DNA of 64,000 bases, taken from the NCBI GenBank assembly GCA_014799475.1, contig JAAVHX010000024.1:31555-95554 (forward strand), read 5' to 3'. Source of the stretch: Clostridiales bacterium. Lineage in GTDB: Bacteria; Bacillota; Clostridia; Oscillospirales; Oscillospiraceae. The position numbers were made by a program, and so were the translations under genes. How positions within the stretch are numbered: position 1 is the first letter of the stretch; each line of letters begins with the position of its first letter. Under the pieces are notes generated by a model. That model worked only from the letters and a program-made list of their open reading frames with translations, was not told where the DNA came from and ran no database searches. Shown here in pieces: positions 1 to 10,137 of this stretch.

Positions 1-533
1 ACGTCATACCGCTCCGGCAAGGCGTCGGTGACGAAGCCCTTCACCCCGGCGCTCCCATCCACGGTGGTGATCACGGTGTCCACGCCCAGGGTGCGGAACT
101 CTTCCTCATAGAAGATGTCGTCTTTGCTGTTGAAGCCCAGCACCGCTGTCGGTTTTCTGCCCTCGGCCAGCAGGGCCTTGGCGAGACCGTAGAGGGGCGC
201 GACCCCAAGGCCGCCCCCCACAAGCAGGGGGCGCTGCCCGCAGCAGGACAGGTCGAAGCCGTTGCCCAGGCCGCATAGAAGGTCCAGTGTTTGGCCTTCC
301 CGCAGTTCGGCCAGAGCCGCCGTCCCTTTGCCCACGACCTTGAACACAAGGGTCAGGCTGTCCTCATCCCAGTGGCAGACCGAGATGGGCCGCCGCAGAA
401 AACAGCCGTCCAGTTGGATGTTGACAAACTGCCCCGGCGCGGTGATAGGCCCGGTGTCCCCCGAGAGCCGCAGCTCCCAGACGCCGCGGGCCAGCGCCCT
501 GCGCCGACGGAGCGTATAAAGTCCCTGTTTCAC
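1..533 (-). CDS. pyrK: Dihydroorotate dehydrogenase electron transfer subunit (PyrK), partial at left edge
   Basis: Minus-strand frame from a GTG at ~533 reads MKQGLYTLRRRRALARGVWELRLSGDTGPITAPGQFVNIQLDG...LLVGGGLGVAPLYGLAK...VLGFNSKDDIFYEEEFRTLGVDTVITTVDGSAGVKGFVTDAL, typical of the PyrK FAD/NAD domain; no stop before the window edge. Confidence 0.8.
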   Translation of the reverse strand, partial: MKQGLYTLRRRRALARGVWELRLSGDTGPITAPGQFVNIQLDGCFLRRPISVCHWDEDSLTLVFKVVGKGTAALAELREGQTLDLLCGLGNGFDLSCCGQRPLLVGGGLGVAPLYGLAKALLAEGRKPTAVLGFNSKDDIFYEEEFRTLGVDTVITTVDGSAGVKGFVTDALPERYD

Positions 534-811
534 AGATAAGCCGCCCCCTATTGTTGCCGTATTTTGGGAAATTCCCAAGTTTCCGCTACTATATCATAGC
601 CTATCCCATTTGTAAACCCCAAATTTCACCTGTTTCTGTTCGGCATCTTTGGTCTGCCGCGCCTTCCGGCCGTCAGCGCCGTTTTGGTCGGCCGGAATCA
701 ATGCGTAACAGAATGTTTACAGAAATTTCAGTTTGAGTTTAAGCTCATTTCGGGCGCTTCGTGTAGACTAACCACAGCTTTTTTAGCAAATAGGATAGAA
801 AGGAGAACATT

Positions 812-1483
812 ATGGATTACCGGCATGAGTGGAAGCACGAGATCAGCCGGGCCGATCTGCTGGTCCTCCGCCAGCGGCTGCGGGCGGTGGCGAGCCCGGA
901 TCCCCATGCGGTTGACGGCAAATATAAGATACGCAGCTTGTATTTCGACAACGCCGCCGACAAAGCCCTGCGGGAGAAGCTGGACGGCGTCAGCCGCAGG
1001 GAAAAATTCCGTATCCGCTATTATAACAGCGATACCTCCGTCATCCGCCTGGAAAAAAAGAGCAAGCTGGGCGGGCTAGGGAACAAGCGAAGCGCCGGCC
1101 TCACCGCGGCCCAGGCCCAGGCCATCGCGGACGGCCGCCTGGACTGGATGCCGGGCAGGGAAGAGGAGCTGATCCGTGAGCTGTACGTTAAAATGCGCAC
1201 CCAGGGCCTGCGGCCCAAGATGATCGTGGACTACATACGGGAACCCTTTGTCTTTGCCCCCGGCAACGTCCGGGTCACCCTGGATCATGACATCCGGGCG
1301 GGCCTGCGCTGCTCGGATTTCCTCGACCCGGCCTGCCTCACCATCCCCGCCGGGGACGCCCCTATCATCCTGGAGGTGAAGTGGGATCATTTTCTGCCCG
1401 ATGTGATCCGGGATGCCGTCCAGCTTCCGGGGCGGCGGGTTACCGCCTTTTCAAAATACGCGCAATGCCGGATCTACGGCTGA
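812..1483 (+). CDS. VTC domain (polyphosphate polymerase-like) protein
   Basis: YRHEWKHEIS...KYKIRSLYFDNAADKALREKLDGVSRREKFRIRYYN...RLEKKSK resembles the VTC/CYTH triphosphate tunnel domain; RBS AAAGGAG upstream. Confidence 0.85.
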   Translation: MDYRHEWKHEISRADLLVLRQRLRAVASPDPHAVDGKYKIRSLYFDNAADKALREKLDGVSRREKFRIRYYNSDTSVIRLEKKSKLGGLGNKRSAGLTAAQAQAIADGRLDWMPGREEELIRELYVKMRTQGLRPKMIVDYIREPFVFAPGNVRVTLDHDIRAGLRCSDFLDPACLTIPAGDAPIILEVKWDHFLPDVIRDAVQLPGRRVTAFSKYAQCRIYG

Positions 1484-1501
1484 GCAAAGGAGAAAACGAT
1501 T

Positions 1502-2173
1502 ATGACATTCAACGATATTTTTAAGTCCAGCTTTCTGGAAAACGTGTCCGCCGTCAGCCTGTTTGACATGGCGCTGGCCCTCGTCCTGGCCTTTGGCCTG
1601 GGGATGTTTATCTTCCTGGTCTATCAAAAGACCTATCAGGGGGTCATGTACTCCTCCAGCTTCGGCGTCACGCTGATCGCCCTGACCATGATCACCACCG
1701 TGGTGATCCTCGCCGTGACCAGCAATGTGGTGCTGTCCCTGGGCATGGTGGGCGCTCTGTCTATCGTCCGCTTCCGCACCGCCATCAAGGAGCCGCTGGA
1801 CATCGCGTTCCTGTTCTGGGCCATCGCCGTGGGTATCGTGCTGGCGGCCGGGATGATCCCCCTGGCCGTGATCGGCAGCGTCATCATCGGCGTGATCCTT
1901 CTGGTGTTTGTGAACCGGAAGTCCCATTGCAATCCGTACATCGTGGTCATCCAGTGCGACGGCCACAGCAGCGAAAGCGCGGCGAGGGCTTATCTTGAGC
2001 GGATGACGGAGCGCTGCGTGGTCAAAAGCAAGAGCGCGCAGAAGGGCAGCCTGGAGCTGACCATGGAGATCCGGCTGAAAAGCGATGATACGGACTTCAT
2101 CAACGCGCTGTCTGAGATGGAGGGCGTCAGCAGCGCGGTTTTGGTCAGCTACAATGGGGATTACATGGGGTGA
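1502..2173 (+). CDS. DUF4956 family membrane protein
   Basis: FLENVSAVSLFDMALALVLAFGLGMFIFLVYQKTYQGVMYSSSFGVTLIALTMITTVVILAVTSNVVLSLGMVGALSIVRFRTAIKEPLDIAFLFWAIAVGI; follows the VTC gene as usual for this family. Confidence 0.85.
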   Translation: MTFNDIFKSSFLENVSAVSLFDMALALVLAFGLGMFIFLVYQKTYQGVMYSSSFGVTLIALTMITTVVILAVTSNVVLSLGMVGALSIVRFRTAIKEPLDIAFLFWAIAVGIVLAAGMIPLAVIGSVIIGVILLVFVNRKSHCNPYIVVIQCDGHSSESAARAYLERMTERCVVKSKSAQKGSLELTMEIRLKSDDTDFINALSEMEGVSSAVLVSYNGDYMG

Positions 2174-2185
2174 GGAGGCGGACGC

Positions 2186-4051
2186 GTGTCGACACACAAA
2201 AAAATTGACCTCATCTGCGTCATCGTCATCCTGCTTACGGTGGGGCTGACGGCCCTGTTTATGAACGGCAAGGCCCTTGGCATGACCCCCATAGTAAGTG
2301 GGGAAGCGGTTGGCGAGCTGTTTACCGCCAATGATTTGAACGCCGGCTGGGAGACCTCCTCCGCCACAAAAATCACGCTGTCTGACAGCGGAACCAAGAT
2401 CAGCGGCAACGGGGCCTACGCCCATGGCGGAGACGTTTATATCATATACGGGGGCCACTATGTGCTGACCGGCGGGCTGACGAACGGCAGCGTCATCATC
2501 GACGCCGGCAAGACCGACAAGATATGGGTGTCCCTGGACGGGGTGGCGCTCCACTGCGACGACGGCGCGGCGATCCGGGTGGAGCAGGCGGATAAGGTGT
2601 TCCTGACGCTGGCGGACGGCACAGAGAGCACGATAACCTCCGGCGCGTGGTACAGCGAGGAGATGACCGCCTCCGGCGTGGACGGGGCGATCTATTCCCG
2701 GGATGATTTGACCATCAACGGAAGCGGCGCCCTGGTGATTGACGGCGGGTACAAGCACGGCGTGGTGTGCAACGACGACCTGGTGATCGCCGGCGGGGAC
2801 ATCACGATCAGCGCCGCGCAGGACGGCATCCACGCCAATGACAGCGTGCGGATCCGGGAGGCCGCGATCTCCATTTCCGCCGGTGACGACGGCATTACGG
2901 TGTCCAACGACGATGAGACGGCGTTTCTCTATGTGGAATCGGGCAGCATTGCCATACCCGCCTGCTACGAAGGGATGGAGGCCGTTGACATCACCATCGC
3001 CGGCGGAACCATTGACATTGAGGCGGAGGACGATGGGATCAACGCCAACGGGAGCGGGGACGGCTCTGTCATCCGGATTACCGGCGGCGACCTCTCGATC
3101 ACAAACCCCTCCGGCCGGGACGGGGACGGGCTGGATTCCAACGGCAGCATCTACATAGAGGGCGGCAGGGTTTTCATCAGCGTCTCGGACAGCGGCGGGA
3201 ACTGCGCCCTGGACTACGGGAGTGAAAACGGCGGCGAGTGTATCGTCAGCGGCGGCACCGTCATCGCCTGCGGCGGCAACATGATGGCGGAGGGCTTCGA
3301 CGCCGCCTCGCCCCAGGGCTTCTTGATGTACAGCACGTCGGCGGCGGCGGGGACGGAAATCAGCCTGGTGGATTCCAACGGCAGGGAACTGCTTTCCGGG
3401 GAAATTCCCTGCGGCTTTTCCTCCGCTGTGCTCAGCGCACCCGGACTGCGTGTGGGCGATGTCTGCACGCTTACGATTGGCGGCGAGCAGGAGCAGATCA
3501 CGATCGACAACACCTCATCCTCCGGCTTTGTGGCGGCCGGGATGTTTGGGGGCGGGATGCGCGGCGGCCAGGGCGCTGCCGGCGGAAAGAATATGGAGCC
3601 GCCTGGAGCTGTAAGCGGTGGGTTTCCCACCGATGATATGACCGGACGGCCCGATGATTCCGACTTCCAGGGAAACCGGGAGCGCCCCGACGGTATGCAG
3701 CGCCCCGATGGCGGGGATATGTCCAATGGGGCAGATATATCGGATGGGGCGAATATGCCCGATAGCGGGGATATGCCTGGTGGAGTGGATATGCCCGATG
3801 GGGCGGATATGCCTGAGGGCGGAGCCTGGCCGGATCAAAAGGAGTTCCAGGGAATGGGCGGAAGGCCCTTTGGTTCTGACGCCGGACAAGACCGGGAGGA
3901 CGCGGCGCGTTTCCCGCAGCAGGATTGGGGACAGACGCGTCCCGAGGACGGCGCCGCGTCGTCCAACCTTTCGGCGGAGGCGCTTGTTTTAGTGGGTGTC
4001 TCCGTGCTGATCCTGCTGGCCGGCTTGGTGTTCGCGATCAAGGCAAAATAG
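2186..4051 (+). CDS. Carbohydrate-binding domain (DUF4353-like) secreted/anchored protein with Gly/Asp/Met-rich repeat tail
   Basis: N-terminal TM segment, beta-helix-like repeats (ITISAAQDGIHANDSVRI...ISAGDDGITVSNDDE...), repeat tail, C-terminal TM helix. Confidence 0.7.
   Translation: MSTHKKIDLICVIVILLTVGLTALFMNGKALGMTPIVSGEAVGELFTANDLNAGWETSSATKITLSDSGTKISGNGAYAHGGDVYIIYGGHYVLTGGLTNGSVIIDAGKTDKIWVSLDGVALHCDDGAAIRVEQADKVFLTLADGTESTITSGAWYSEEMTASGVDGAIYSRDDLTINGSGALVIDGGYKHGVVCNDDLVIAGGDITISAAQDGIHANDSVRIREAAISISAGDDGITVSNDDETAFLYVESGSIAIPACYEGMEAVDITIAGGTIDIEAEDDGINANGSGDGSVIRITGGDLSITNPSGRDGDGLDSNGSIYIEGGRVFISVSDSGGNCALDYGSENGGECIVSGGTVIACGGNMMAEGFDAASPQGFLMYSTSAAAGTEISLVDSNGRELLSGEIPCGFSSAVLSAPGLRVGDVCTLTIGGEQEQITIDNTSSSGFVAAGMFGGGMRGGQGAAGGKNMEPPGAVSGGFPTDDMTGRPDDSDFQGNRERPDGMQRPDGGDMSNGADISDGANMPDSGDMPGGVDMPDGADMPEGGAWPDQKEFQGMGGRPFGSDAGQDREDAARFPQQDWGQTRPEDGAASSNLSAEALVLVGVSVLILLAGLVFAIKAK
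3715..3830 (+). repeat. In-frame tandem repeats of about 18 nt (GATATGCCCGATGGGGCG-like)
   Basis: Encodes GDMSNGADISDGANMPDSGDMPGGVDMPDGADMPEGG. Confidence 0.75.
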
Positions 4052-4075
4052 CCGCAAGCGGCTATTTTACATGAT
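4045..4075. terminator. Rho-independent terminator
   Basis: Perfect palindrome AAAATAGCCGCAAGCGGCTATTTT directly after the stop of the 2186-4051 CDS. Confidence 0.75.
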
Positions 4076-4120
4076 TAGACTGATTTACCACAACGGCGCT
4101 TCGCGCCTGTGGTAAAATAA

Positions 4121-4156
4121 AGGATGCCCCGGCAGACCATCTGCCGGGGCATCTTT
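4121..4156. terminator. Terminator-like hairpin
   Basis: GATGCCCCGGCAGA-ccat-CTGCCGGGGCATC downstream of the minus-strand GH13 gene. Confidence 0.7.
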
Positions 4157-4207
4157 GGAGTTTGGCACTTATTTGCAGGCTCGCTCCAATGCTTTGCCGC
4201 ACATTTG

Positions 4208-5503
4208 TCAATCCTTCATCCTGGGGGCCTCAAAGATGATGGGATCACCCTGGCAGCTCACCCGGCCGAATTTCACTTCTACGCTGCCGCCGTCCGCGAG
4301 ATTCGGATAGATCCCGTCGGGAGCCTCTACACTCACCAAACCACAGTTCCCCTTCAGACTAAAAATGCCGGTCAGCTGAGATTCCCTGCCGCGGTGAACC
4401 GCGCAAAGGATGTCGCCGCCCAGGGCGCGGACCGAATAGGAGCTGTCAGTCAGCAGCGGATGCTGCTTCAGCGCGTAAAGCCGCCGCAGCTGTTCTGTCC
4501 GGTCCGGGCCGGAGGTCCAGTCCACAGGGTCTTTCTCAAAGAGGTTGGGCAGATGGACGCAGCTGCATTCCTGACCGCCGTAAAGCAGAGTGGTTCCTTT
4601 TTGGAAATAGAGGAACGCCGTCCAGTTCAGAAGGGCAGCCTCGTCAGGGATGGCGGCCGCGGCGCGGAGCTGGTCATGATTTTCCAGAAAACGGAGCTTT
4701 ACATAGTTATCCGGGTAGATCGTTTCCTGCTGGTTGATGGCCTCGGCGTACCGGCTCAAGGGGAGATCCCCTTCCAGATAGCCCTGGAACCGGGTGAAAA
4801 TATCATACTCATAGCTCATGTCGAACGCCTGGAAAATTTCCGAGTCAGACAAGGCGGGGAGGCCCTCGGCCCGGGCGGCGGCAACAAACTCCGTGTGCAC
4901 CGACTCCGCCAGCCAGATACAGCCGGGACGGACAGTCTCCACTTCCTCCCTGGCCCGGAGCCAGAAGTCCAGGGGCACCAGGGAGGCCACGTCGCATCGG
5001 AAGCCGTCCACCATGGCGGCCCAGTTTTTCAATGTCTCGATCTGGTAATCCCACAGGTCAGGGTTGGTGTAGTCCAGGTCCACAATGTCGGTCCAGTCCC
5101 CGACATGGTTGCCCAAGCTTCCGTCGGGTTTATGATAGAACCACTCCGGATGGTTCCGAACCAGCCAGGAATCCGGCGAGGTGTGATTGTACACCACGTC
5201 AATGATACACTTCATGCCCAGCCGGTGGATCTCATCGGTCAGATGCCGGAAGTCCTCCAGGGTGCCATAGTCGGGATTGACCGCGCGGTAATCGGAAATG
5301 GCGTAAGGGCTGCCGATGGTGCCCTTGCGGTCCTTCTCGCCGATGGGATGGATGGGCATCAGCCAGATGATGTCCACACCCAGGGATTTGATCCGCTCCA
5401 GATCCCGGCAGACGGCCTCAAAAGTGCCCTCCTGGCTGTGGTTGCGGACAAATACCGAATACATGACCTGATTACGGTACTTTTTTGCTGTATTCTTTGC
5501 CAT
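4208..5503 (-). CDS. Alpha-amylase family glycoside hydrolase (GH13)
   Basis: DIIWLMPIHPIGEKDRKGTIGSPYAISDYRAVNPDYGTLEDFRHL...GMKCIIDVVYNHTSPDS...VDGFRCDVASLVPLDFW...RFLENHDQLR: GH13 catalytic motifs. Confidence 0.92.
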   Translation of the reverse strand: MAKNTAKKYRNQVMYSVFVRNHSQEGTFEAVCRDLERIKSLGVDIIWLMPIHPIGEKDRKGTIGSPYAISDYRAVNPDYGTLEDFRHLTDEIHRLGMKCIIDVVYNHTSPDSWLVRNHPEWFYHKPDGSLGNHVGDWTDIVDLDYTNPDLWDYQIETLKNWAAMVDGFRCDVASLVPLDFWLRAREEVETVRPGCIWLAESVHTEFVAAARAEGLPALSDSEIFQAFDMSYEYDIFTRFQGYLEGDLPLSRYAEAINQQETIYPDNYVKLRFLENHDQLRAAAAIPDEAALLNWTAFLYFQKGTTLLYGGQECSCVHLPNLFEKDPVDWTSGPDRTEQLRRLYALKQHPLLTDSSYSVRALGGDILCAVHRGRESQLTGIFSLKGNCGLVSVEAPDGIYPNLADGGSVEVKFGRVSCQGDPIIFEAPRMKD

Positions 5504-5593
5504 AAAGATACCTCTTTTCTTGACTTTTTGCCTCTCTGTTTTTCGACCACCTTGCCGGATAAGACAAAGGGCCGCCCGGGGGCGGCCCTTTGA

Positions 5594-6601
5594 TCAGCTC
5601 AGTTGCGCGACACTCTCCCCCTCGACCAGATGGAAGGGGATCATCTCATGCACCGGGGGAGTTCGGCGCTGGATGCTGCGGAGGAGGGCCTCCACCCCGC
5701 GTTCAGCCAGCTGCTGGGTATCCTGACGGACGGTGGCCAGCCGGGGCAGGGAGTACTGCCCGATGGCCACGCCGTCGTAACCCATGACGGAGATGTCCTC
5801 CGGGACCCGCTTGCCCAAATCATGCAGGGCGCGGATGGCCCCCAGAGCCATGACATCGCTGACAGCGAAAACGGCGGTCAGGTCAGGGCAGCGCTCCAAC
5901 AGCACCCGGGCGGCGGCGTAGCCGTCCTCCAGGGAGTAGCGGCACGGCTCACACTGGGACCTCCCGTCGAAGGGGAGGCCCAGCTCCTGACAGGCCTGCT
6001 GGCAGCCCAGGTAGCGGCTGTAGCCGATCTGAAAGCAGGACCAGTTGCCCCCTAACAGCCCGATGCGGCGGTGGCCCCGCTCCGCCAAAAACCGCACCGC
6101 TTGACGGGATGCCTCCCGGTCATCGGTGGTGACGGAGGACAGGTTGTCAAACCCCAGATCCACGGCGGTGTTGGTCAGCAGCACACAGGGGACTGTGATC
6201 CCCCGGAATTCGGACTGGAACAGCTCCCGGTCGCCCCCCAAAAACAGCATACCCATGGGGCGGCGCTCCCGGCACAGCTGGAGTGCGTAGACCACCTCGT
6301 TGGCGTCCTCGTCCAGGTAGTAGACGGCGATGTCCTGCCCCGCGTCCAGCAGCAGCGCCTGGAGCTTTTCCACCAGGTCGGCAAACAGCATATTCATGGT
6401 TCCCTTGACGATGATGGCGATGCTGCTGCTGGCCTGCTGCTTGAGATGCTTGGCGTTGGTGTTGGGCTGGAAGCCCTGCTCCGCCACCACCGCCATTACC
6501 TTCCGGCGGGTCTCCTCGGAGACGTCGGGGTGGTTGTTCAGCACCCGGGACACGGTGGCCACGCCTACACCGGAGATACGGGCGATGTCTTTGATGGTCA
6601 T
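5594..6601 (-). CDS. LacI family transcriptional regulator
   Basis: N-terminus MTIKDIARISGVGVATVSRVLNNHPDVSEETRRKV plus periplasmic-binding-like sensor domain. Confidence 0.95.
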   Translation of the reverse strand: MTIKDIARISGVGVATVSRVLNNHPDVSEETRRKVMAVVAEQGFQPNTNAKHLKQQASSSIAIIVKGTMNMLFADLVEKLQALLLDAGQDIAVYYLDEDANEVVYALQLCRERRPMGMLFLGGDRELFQSEFRGITVPCVLLTNTAVDLGFDNLSSVTTDDREASRQAVRFLAERGHRRIGLLGGNWSCFQIGYSRYLGCQQACQELGLPFDGRSQCEPCRYSLEDGYAAARVLLERCPDLTAVFAVSDVMALGAIRALHDLGKRVPEDISVMGYDGVAIGQYSLPRLATVRQDTQQLAERGVEALLRSIQRRTPPVHEMIPFHLVEGESVAQLS

Positions 6602-6700
6602 TCGCGTCCCTCCTGTTCCAATCGATTATTTTACCCCATGTTTGCCTTGGATTGCAAGTCTTTTTGTAAGAGATTCCATCCCAGGCGGGGTATGAAAGCC

Positions 6701-7636
6701 TTAGCCCTTCACCGCGCCGGCGGCCACGCCCTTGATGATGTGCTTCTGGCAGGTGAGGTAGAACACGATGACCGGGATGATGGACAGCAGGATCAGGGCC
6801 GTGGTGGCGCCCAGATCCACGGTGCCGTAGCTGCCCTTCAGGTACTGGATGTGGATGGTGATGGTGCGGTACTTCTCCAGGTCCAGCACCAGGTAGGGGA
6901 GCAGGTAGTCGTTCCACACCCACATGATCTCCAGAATGCCCACGGAGATCATGGTGGGCTTCAGCATGGGCACCACCACCATAAAGAAGGTGCGCACCGG
7001 CCCGCAGCCGTCGATGGCGGCGGCCTCCTCGATCTCCAGGGGGATGGACTTGACGAAGCCCACGAACATGAAGATGGCCAGGCCCGCGCCAAAGCCCAGG
7101 TATACGATGGGAATGGTCCAGGGGGTGTTCAGCTTAAGCTGGTCCGCGGTGTTGGACAGGGTGAACATCACCATCTGGAATGGGACCACCATGGAGAACA
7201 CGCACAGGAAGTAGAGGATCTTGCAGAACAGGGAGTTCACCCGGGCGATATACCACGCGGCCATGGAGGTGCCCACCAGGATGAGGGCGGTGGACAGCAG
7301 GGTGATGATCACGCTGTACTTCACGCTGTTCCAGAAGGGGTATTTGCCGAAGGTCATGCCCTTGATGAAGTTGGCGAAACCGACCCACATTTTCTGCTCC
7401 CCCGAGGGGTGGGGGGCGATCTCACCGTCGTTGGCGAGGCTCTCGCCGAAGGTGCTGACAAACTCGTCCCATCTCTCCCCAAAGGGGACGGCAAACGTGT
7501 CGGTCTTAACAAAGGTGTTGGCCTTAAAGGAGTTGATGAGCACCGCCAGCACAGGCAGCACATAGATGACGCAGATAATGCCCAGGATGATGGACAGGAT
7601 CATTTTGTTCCTGCGTTCCGAAGCCAGACCGTTCAT
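6701..7636 (-). CDS. Carbohydrate ABC transporter permease (MalG-like)
   Basis: EAAAIDGCGPVRTFFMVVVPMLKPTMISVGILEIMWVWNDYLLPYLVL: EAA loop and TM segments. Confidence 0.92.
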   Translation of the reverse strand: MNGLASERRNKMILSIILGIICVIYVLPVLAVLINSFKANTFVKTDTFAVPFGERWDEFVSTFGESLANDGEIAPHPSGEQKMWVGFANFIKGMTFGKYPFWNSVKYSVIITLLSTALILVGTSMAAWYIARVNSLFCKILYFLCVFSMVVPFQMVMFTLSNTADQLKLNTPWTIPIVYLGFGAGLAIFMFVGFVKSIPLEIEEAAAIDGCGPVRTFFMVVVPMLKPTMISVGILEIMWVWNDYLLPYLVLDLEKYRTITIHIQYLKGSYGTVDLGATTALILLSIIPVIVFYLTCQKHIIKGVAAGAVKG

Positions 7637-8553
7637 TATTGCTGCACCTCCTTTTTACGTGTGTAGGCAAGCTGGGCCAGGCCGAGGCCCGCCACCAGGA
7701 TGAAGAAGATGACCGCCTTCGCCTGGGCCGTGCCGTGAGCGTTGATGTTGTTGTTGTAGTAGGTGGTGTAGATGTTGAGCGCCAGCATTTCAGTGGTCTT
7801 GATCATGGTGCCGCCGGGCTGGGTGATGATGGGCTGGCCGGCGGTGAGGGCCAGGTTCTGGTCAAACAGCTTGAAGCCGTTGGTCAGGGACAGGAACATA
7901 CAGATGGTGATGGAGGGCATGACGTTGGGGATGGTCACCCTAAACAGGGTCTGGGACTTGGAGGCACCGTCGATGCGGGCGGCCTCCATCATATCCTCGG
8001 GCACCGCCTGGAGCCCGGCGATGTAGATGATCATCATGTAGCCGATCTGCTGCCAGCACATGAGGATGATCAGGCCCCAGAAGCCGTACTTGGAGTCCAT
8101 CACGATGGAGGTGGCGAACCGGCTGAGGATGCCGTCAAAGATCATGGACCAGATGTAGCCCAGCACGATGCCGCCGATGAGGTTGGGCATAAAGAACACC
8201 GTGCGGAAGATGTTGCTGCCTTTGATGCTCTGGGTCAGGGCGTAGGCCACGGCGAAGGCCAGCACGTTGATGAGTACCAGGGACACCACGGCATACATCG
8301 CGGTGTACCAGAAGGCGTGGGTAAAGCTGGCGTCTTTGAAGGCCCGGAGGTAGTTGCCGAACAGATTGTCCAGCCCCAGGGGTTTGGCGTCCTTGATCAG
8401 TTTGAACTGGCAGAAGGAGAGGTAAATGCCCTGGATGAAGGGCCAGACGAAGCCGATGGCAAAGGCGGCTACCACTGGGCCCAGGAACAGCGGGAACCAG
8501 TGCCGGGTGGACCGGCGGATGGTATTGCCGCGGGTTAGTTTTTTCCGTTTCAA
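7636..8553 (-). CDS. Sugar ABC transporter permease (MalF-like)
   Basis: EDMMEAARIDGASKSQTLFRVTIPNVMPSI EAA loop. The track start at 8673 reads through a hairpin, so a TTG at ~8553 (LKRKKLTRGNTIRRSTRHW) is preferred. Confidence 0.88.
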   Translation of the reverse strand: MKRKKLTRGNTIRRSTRHWFPLFLGPVVAAFAIGFVWPFIQGIYLSFCQFKLIKDAKPLGLDNLFGNYLRAFKDASFTHAFWYTAMYAVVSLVLINVLAFAVAYALTQSIKGSNIFRTVFFMPNLIGGIVLGYIWSMIFDGILSRFATSIVMDSKYGFWGLIILMCWQQIGYMMIIYIAGLQAVPEDMMEAARIDGASKSQTLFRVTIPNVMPSITICMFLSLTNGFKLFDQNLALTAGQPIITQPGGTMIKTTEMLALNIYTTYYNNNINAHGTAQAKAVIFFILVAGLGLAQLAYTRKKEVQQ

Positions 8554-8639
8554 GGTATACCAGCTTCCTTTCCTATTTGTGTCGTGCGGTACGAACCCTC
8601 TCTCAGTCCCGCTCAGCTGATGAGGGGGACTGAAACAGA

Positions 8640-8670
8640 GGTGGGGCGGGCGATCACGCCCGCCCCACCA
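8640..8670. terminator. Terminator-like hairpin between SBP and permease genes
   Basis: GTGGGGCGGGCGATCACGCCCGCCCCAC palindrome. Confidence 0.65.
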
Positions 8671-8703
8671 CATTAATCTGTCTAAACCGGAGTGAGAGGA
8701 TGC

Positions 8704-10065
8704 TTAGCCGTTGACGGCCTGATACTGGGCGGCCCAGCCGTCCACGAAGGCGATGCGGACGTTCTCCCAGTTGGCGTCGGACTGGTCGGCGTTGTAGGCG
8801 TTCAGGGCGGACACCAGGGCGGCGCGGTACTCGTCCACGTTGGGCTGATAGTTGGTGGCCCAGTTCATGACGTAGCAGCCGTTGGCGGTGTACTGGGCAG
8901 CATCGGCCAGGAAGCCGTTGGTGGACTCGGGGGCGTTCTTATAGGGAAGGACGCCCAGCTGCTCCACCATCTGACCGGCAGCCTCGGGATCGCTGACCAG
9001 CCACACCATGAAGTCGATGGAGGCCTTCTGGTCGGCCTCGGAGACCTGGGAGTTGATGGCCCAGCAGTTCTCAGTGCCGCAGTTCAGACCGGCCTTCTCC
9101 TCGCCGGACACGCCGCAGTAGTAGGGGATCATGGTGGCGTTGGGCACGTCGCCGGAGACAGCGGCGTACTCCCAGGAGCCGTTGATGAAGAAGGCGGCCT
9201 TGCCGGATTTGAACTCGCCCTCAGCGTCGTGGCCGCCCACGGACAGGTCGGTGGGAGCGGTCAGGCTGTTGTTGATGCACAGGTCATACAGGTTCTTGAA
9301 GTTGTCCATGTACTTGCCGGAGATGGTGGCGGGGCACTCGGTCCAGGTGGTGCCCTCCTGCTCGTAGTAGTACTCCAGGTTGGCCATGTGGCCGGTGAAG
9401 CGCCAGGAGGAGGAGTCGTCCATGTCGGAGGAGCTGAAGGCGTCGAAGCCCAGCTCGGCGGCGCGGGCGTGGATGTCCTCGGCCACGGCCTTCAGGCCGT
9501 CAAAGTTCTTGATCTCGTCCATGGTGTGGCCGGCGGCCTCGATCAGGTCGGGGTTGACGATGATGCCGTAGCACTCATAGCAGTAGCCGATGGAAACCAG
9601 CTTGCCACTCTCGTCATAGAGGTTGTAGGCGTCGGTGTTCAGCTCGGCCTCGATGGCGGTGCCCTTCAGATCCATGGCGTAGTCGGTCCAGTCGCGCACG
9701 CCGGCCTGGTTGCCCACCACGAAGATGGTGGGGGCCTCGGACTTGCCCATCTCGGCGTTCAGGGTCTGGCTGTAGGTGCCGGAGGCGGCGGTGATGACCT
9801 TCACGGGCACGCCGGTCTTGGCGGTGTAGGTCTCAGCCAGCTTCTGGGCGGTCTCTTCCAGCTCGGGCTTGAAGTTGAGCCAGTAGACGCGGCCCTCGGC
9901 AGCGGGGGTGTCATCGCCGACGGGCTGGCTGGCCTCGGGCTGGTTGGTGTTGTCGCCCACGGGGGCGTCGCTGTTCTTGTCGGCGCTCTTGGAGCAGCCG
10001 GCCAGCAGAGACAGGGACATAGCCGCGCCAAGGGCCAGGGCAAGGATCTTTTTGGATGCTTTCAT
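8704..10065 (-). CDS. Extracellular sugar-binding lipoprotein (ABC transporter)
   Basis: MKASKKILALALGAAMSLSLLAGCSKSADKNSD lipobox; ABC solute-binding family body. Confidence 0.92.
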   Translation of the reverse strand: MKASKKILALALGAAMSLSLLAGCSKSADKNSDAPVGDNTNQPEASQPVGDDTPAAEGRVYWLNFKPELEETAQKLAETYTAKTGVPVKVITAASGTYSQTLNAEMGKSEAPTIFVVGNQAGVRDWTDYAMDLKGTAIEAELNTDAYNLYDESGKLVSIGYCYECYGIIVNPDLIEAAGHTMDEIKNFDGLKAVAEDIHARAAELGFDAFSSSDMDDSSSWRFTGHMANLEYYYEQEGTTWTECPATISGKYMDNFKNLYDLCINNSLTAPTDLSVGGHDAEGEFKSGKAAFFINGSWEYAAVSGDVPNATMIPYYCGVSGEEKAGLNCGTENCWAINSQVSEADQKASIDFMVWLVSDPEAAGQMVEQLGVLPYKNAPESTNGFLADAAQYTANGCYVMNWATNYQPNVDEYRAALVSALNAYNADQSDANWENVRIAFVDGWAAQYQAVNG

Positions 10066-10112
10066 TTCATTGTCCTCCAAATAAAAATTTTGCTAGGCTT
10101 AGCAGCTGTACT

Positions 10113-10137
10113 GGAAACGCTATCGGAATCGTTTTCA
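10113..10137. promoter_or_regulatory. Putative LacI/CcpA-type operator
   Basis: GGAAACGCTATCGGAATCGTTTTC upstream of the SBP start; cre-like half-sites. Confidence 0.4.

Noticed and set aside
7636-8673. Track start of the MalF-like permease at 8673
   Set aside because: That extension reads through a terminator-like hairpin (8640-8670) and low-similarity sequence; an internal TTG at ~8553 fits the family better.
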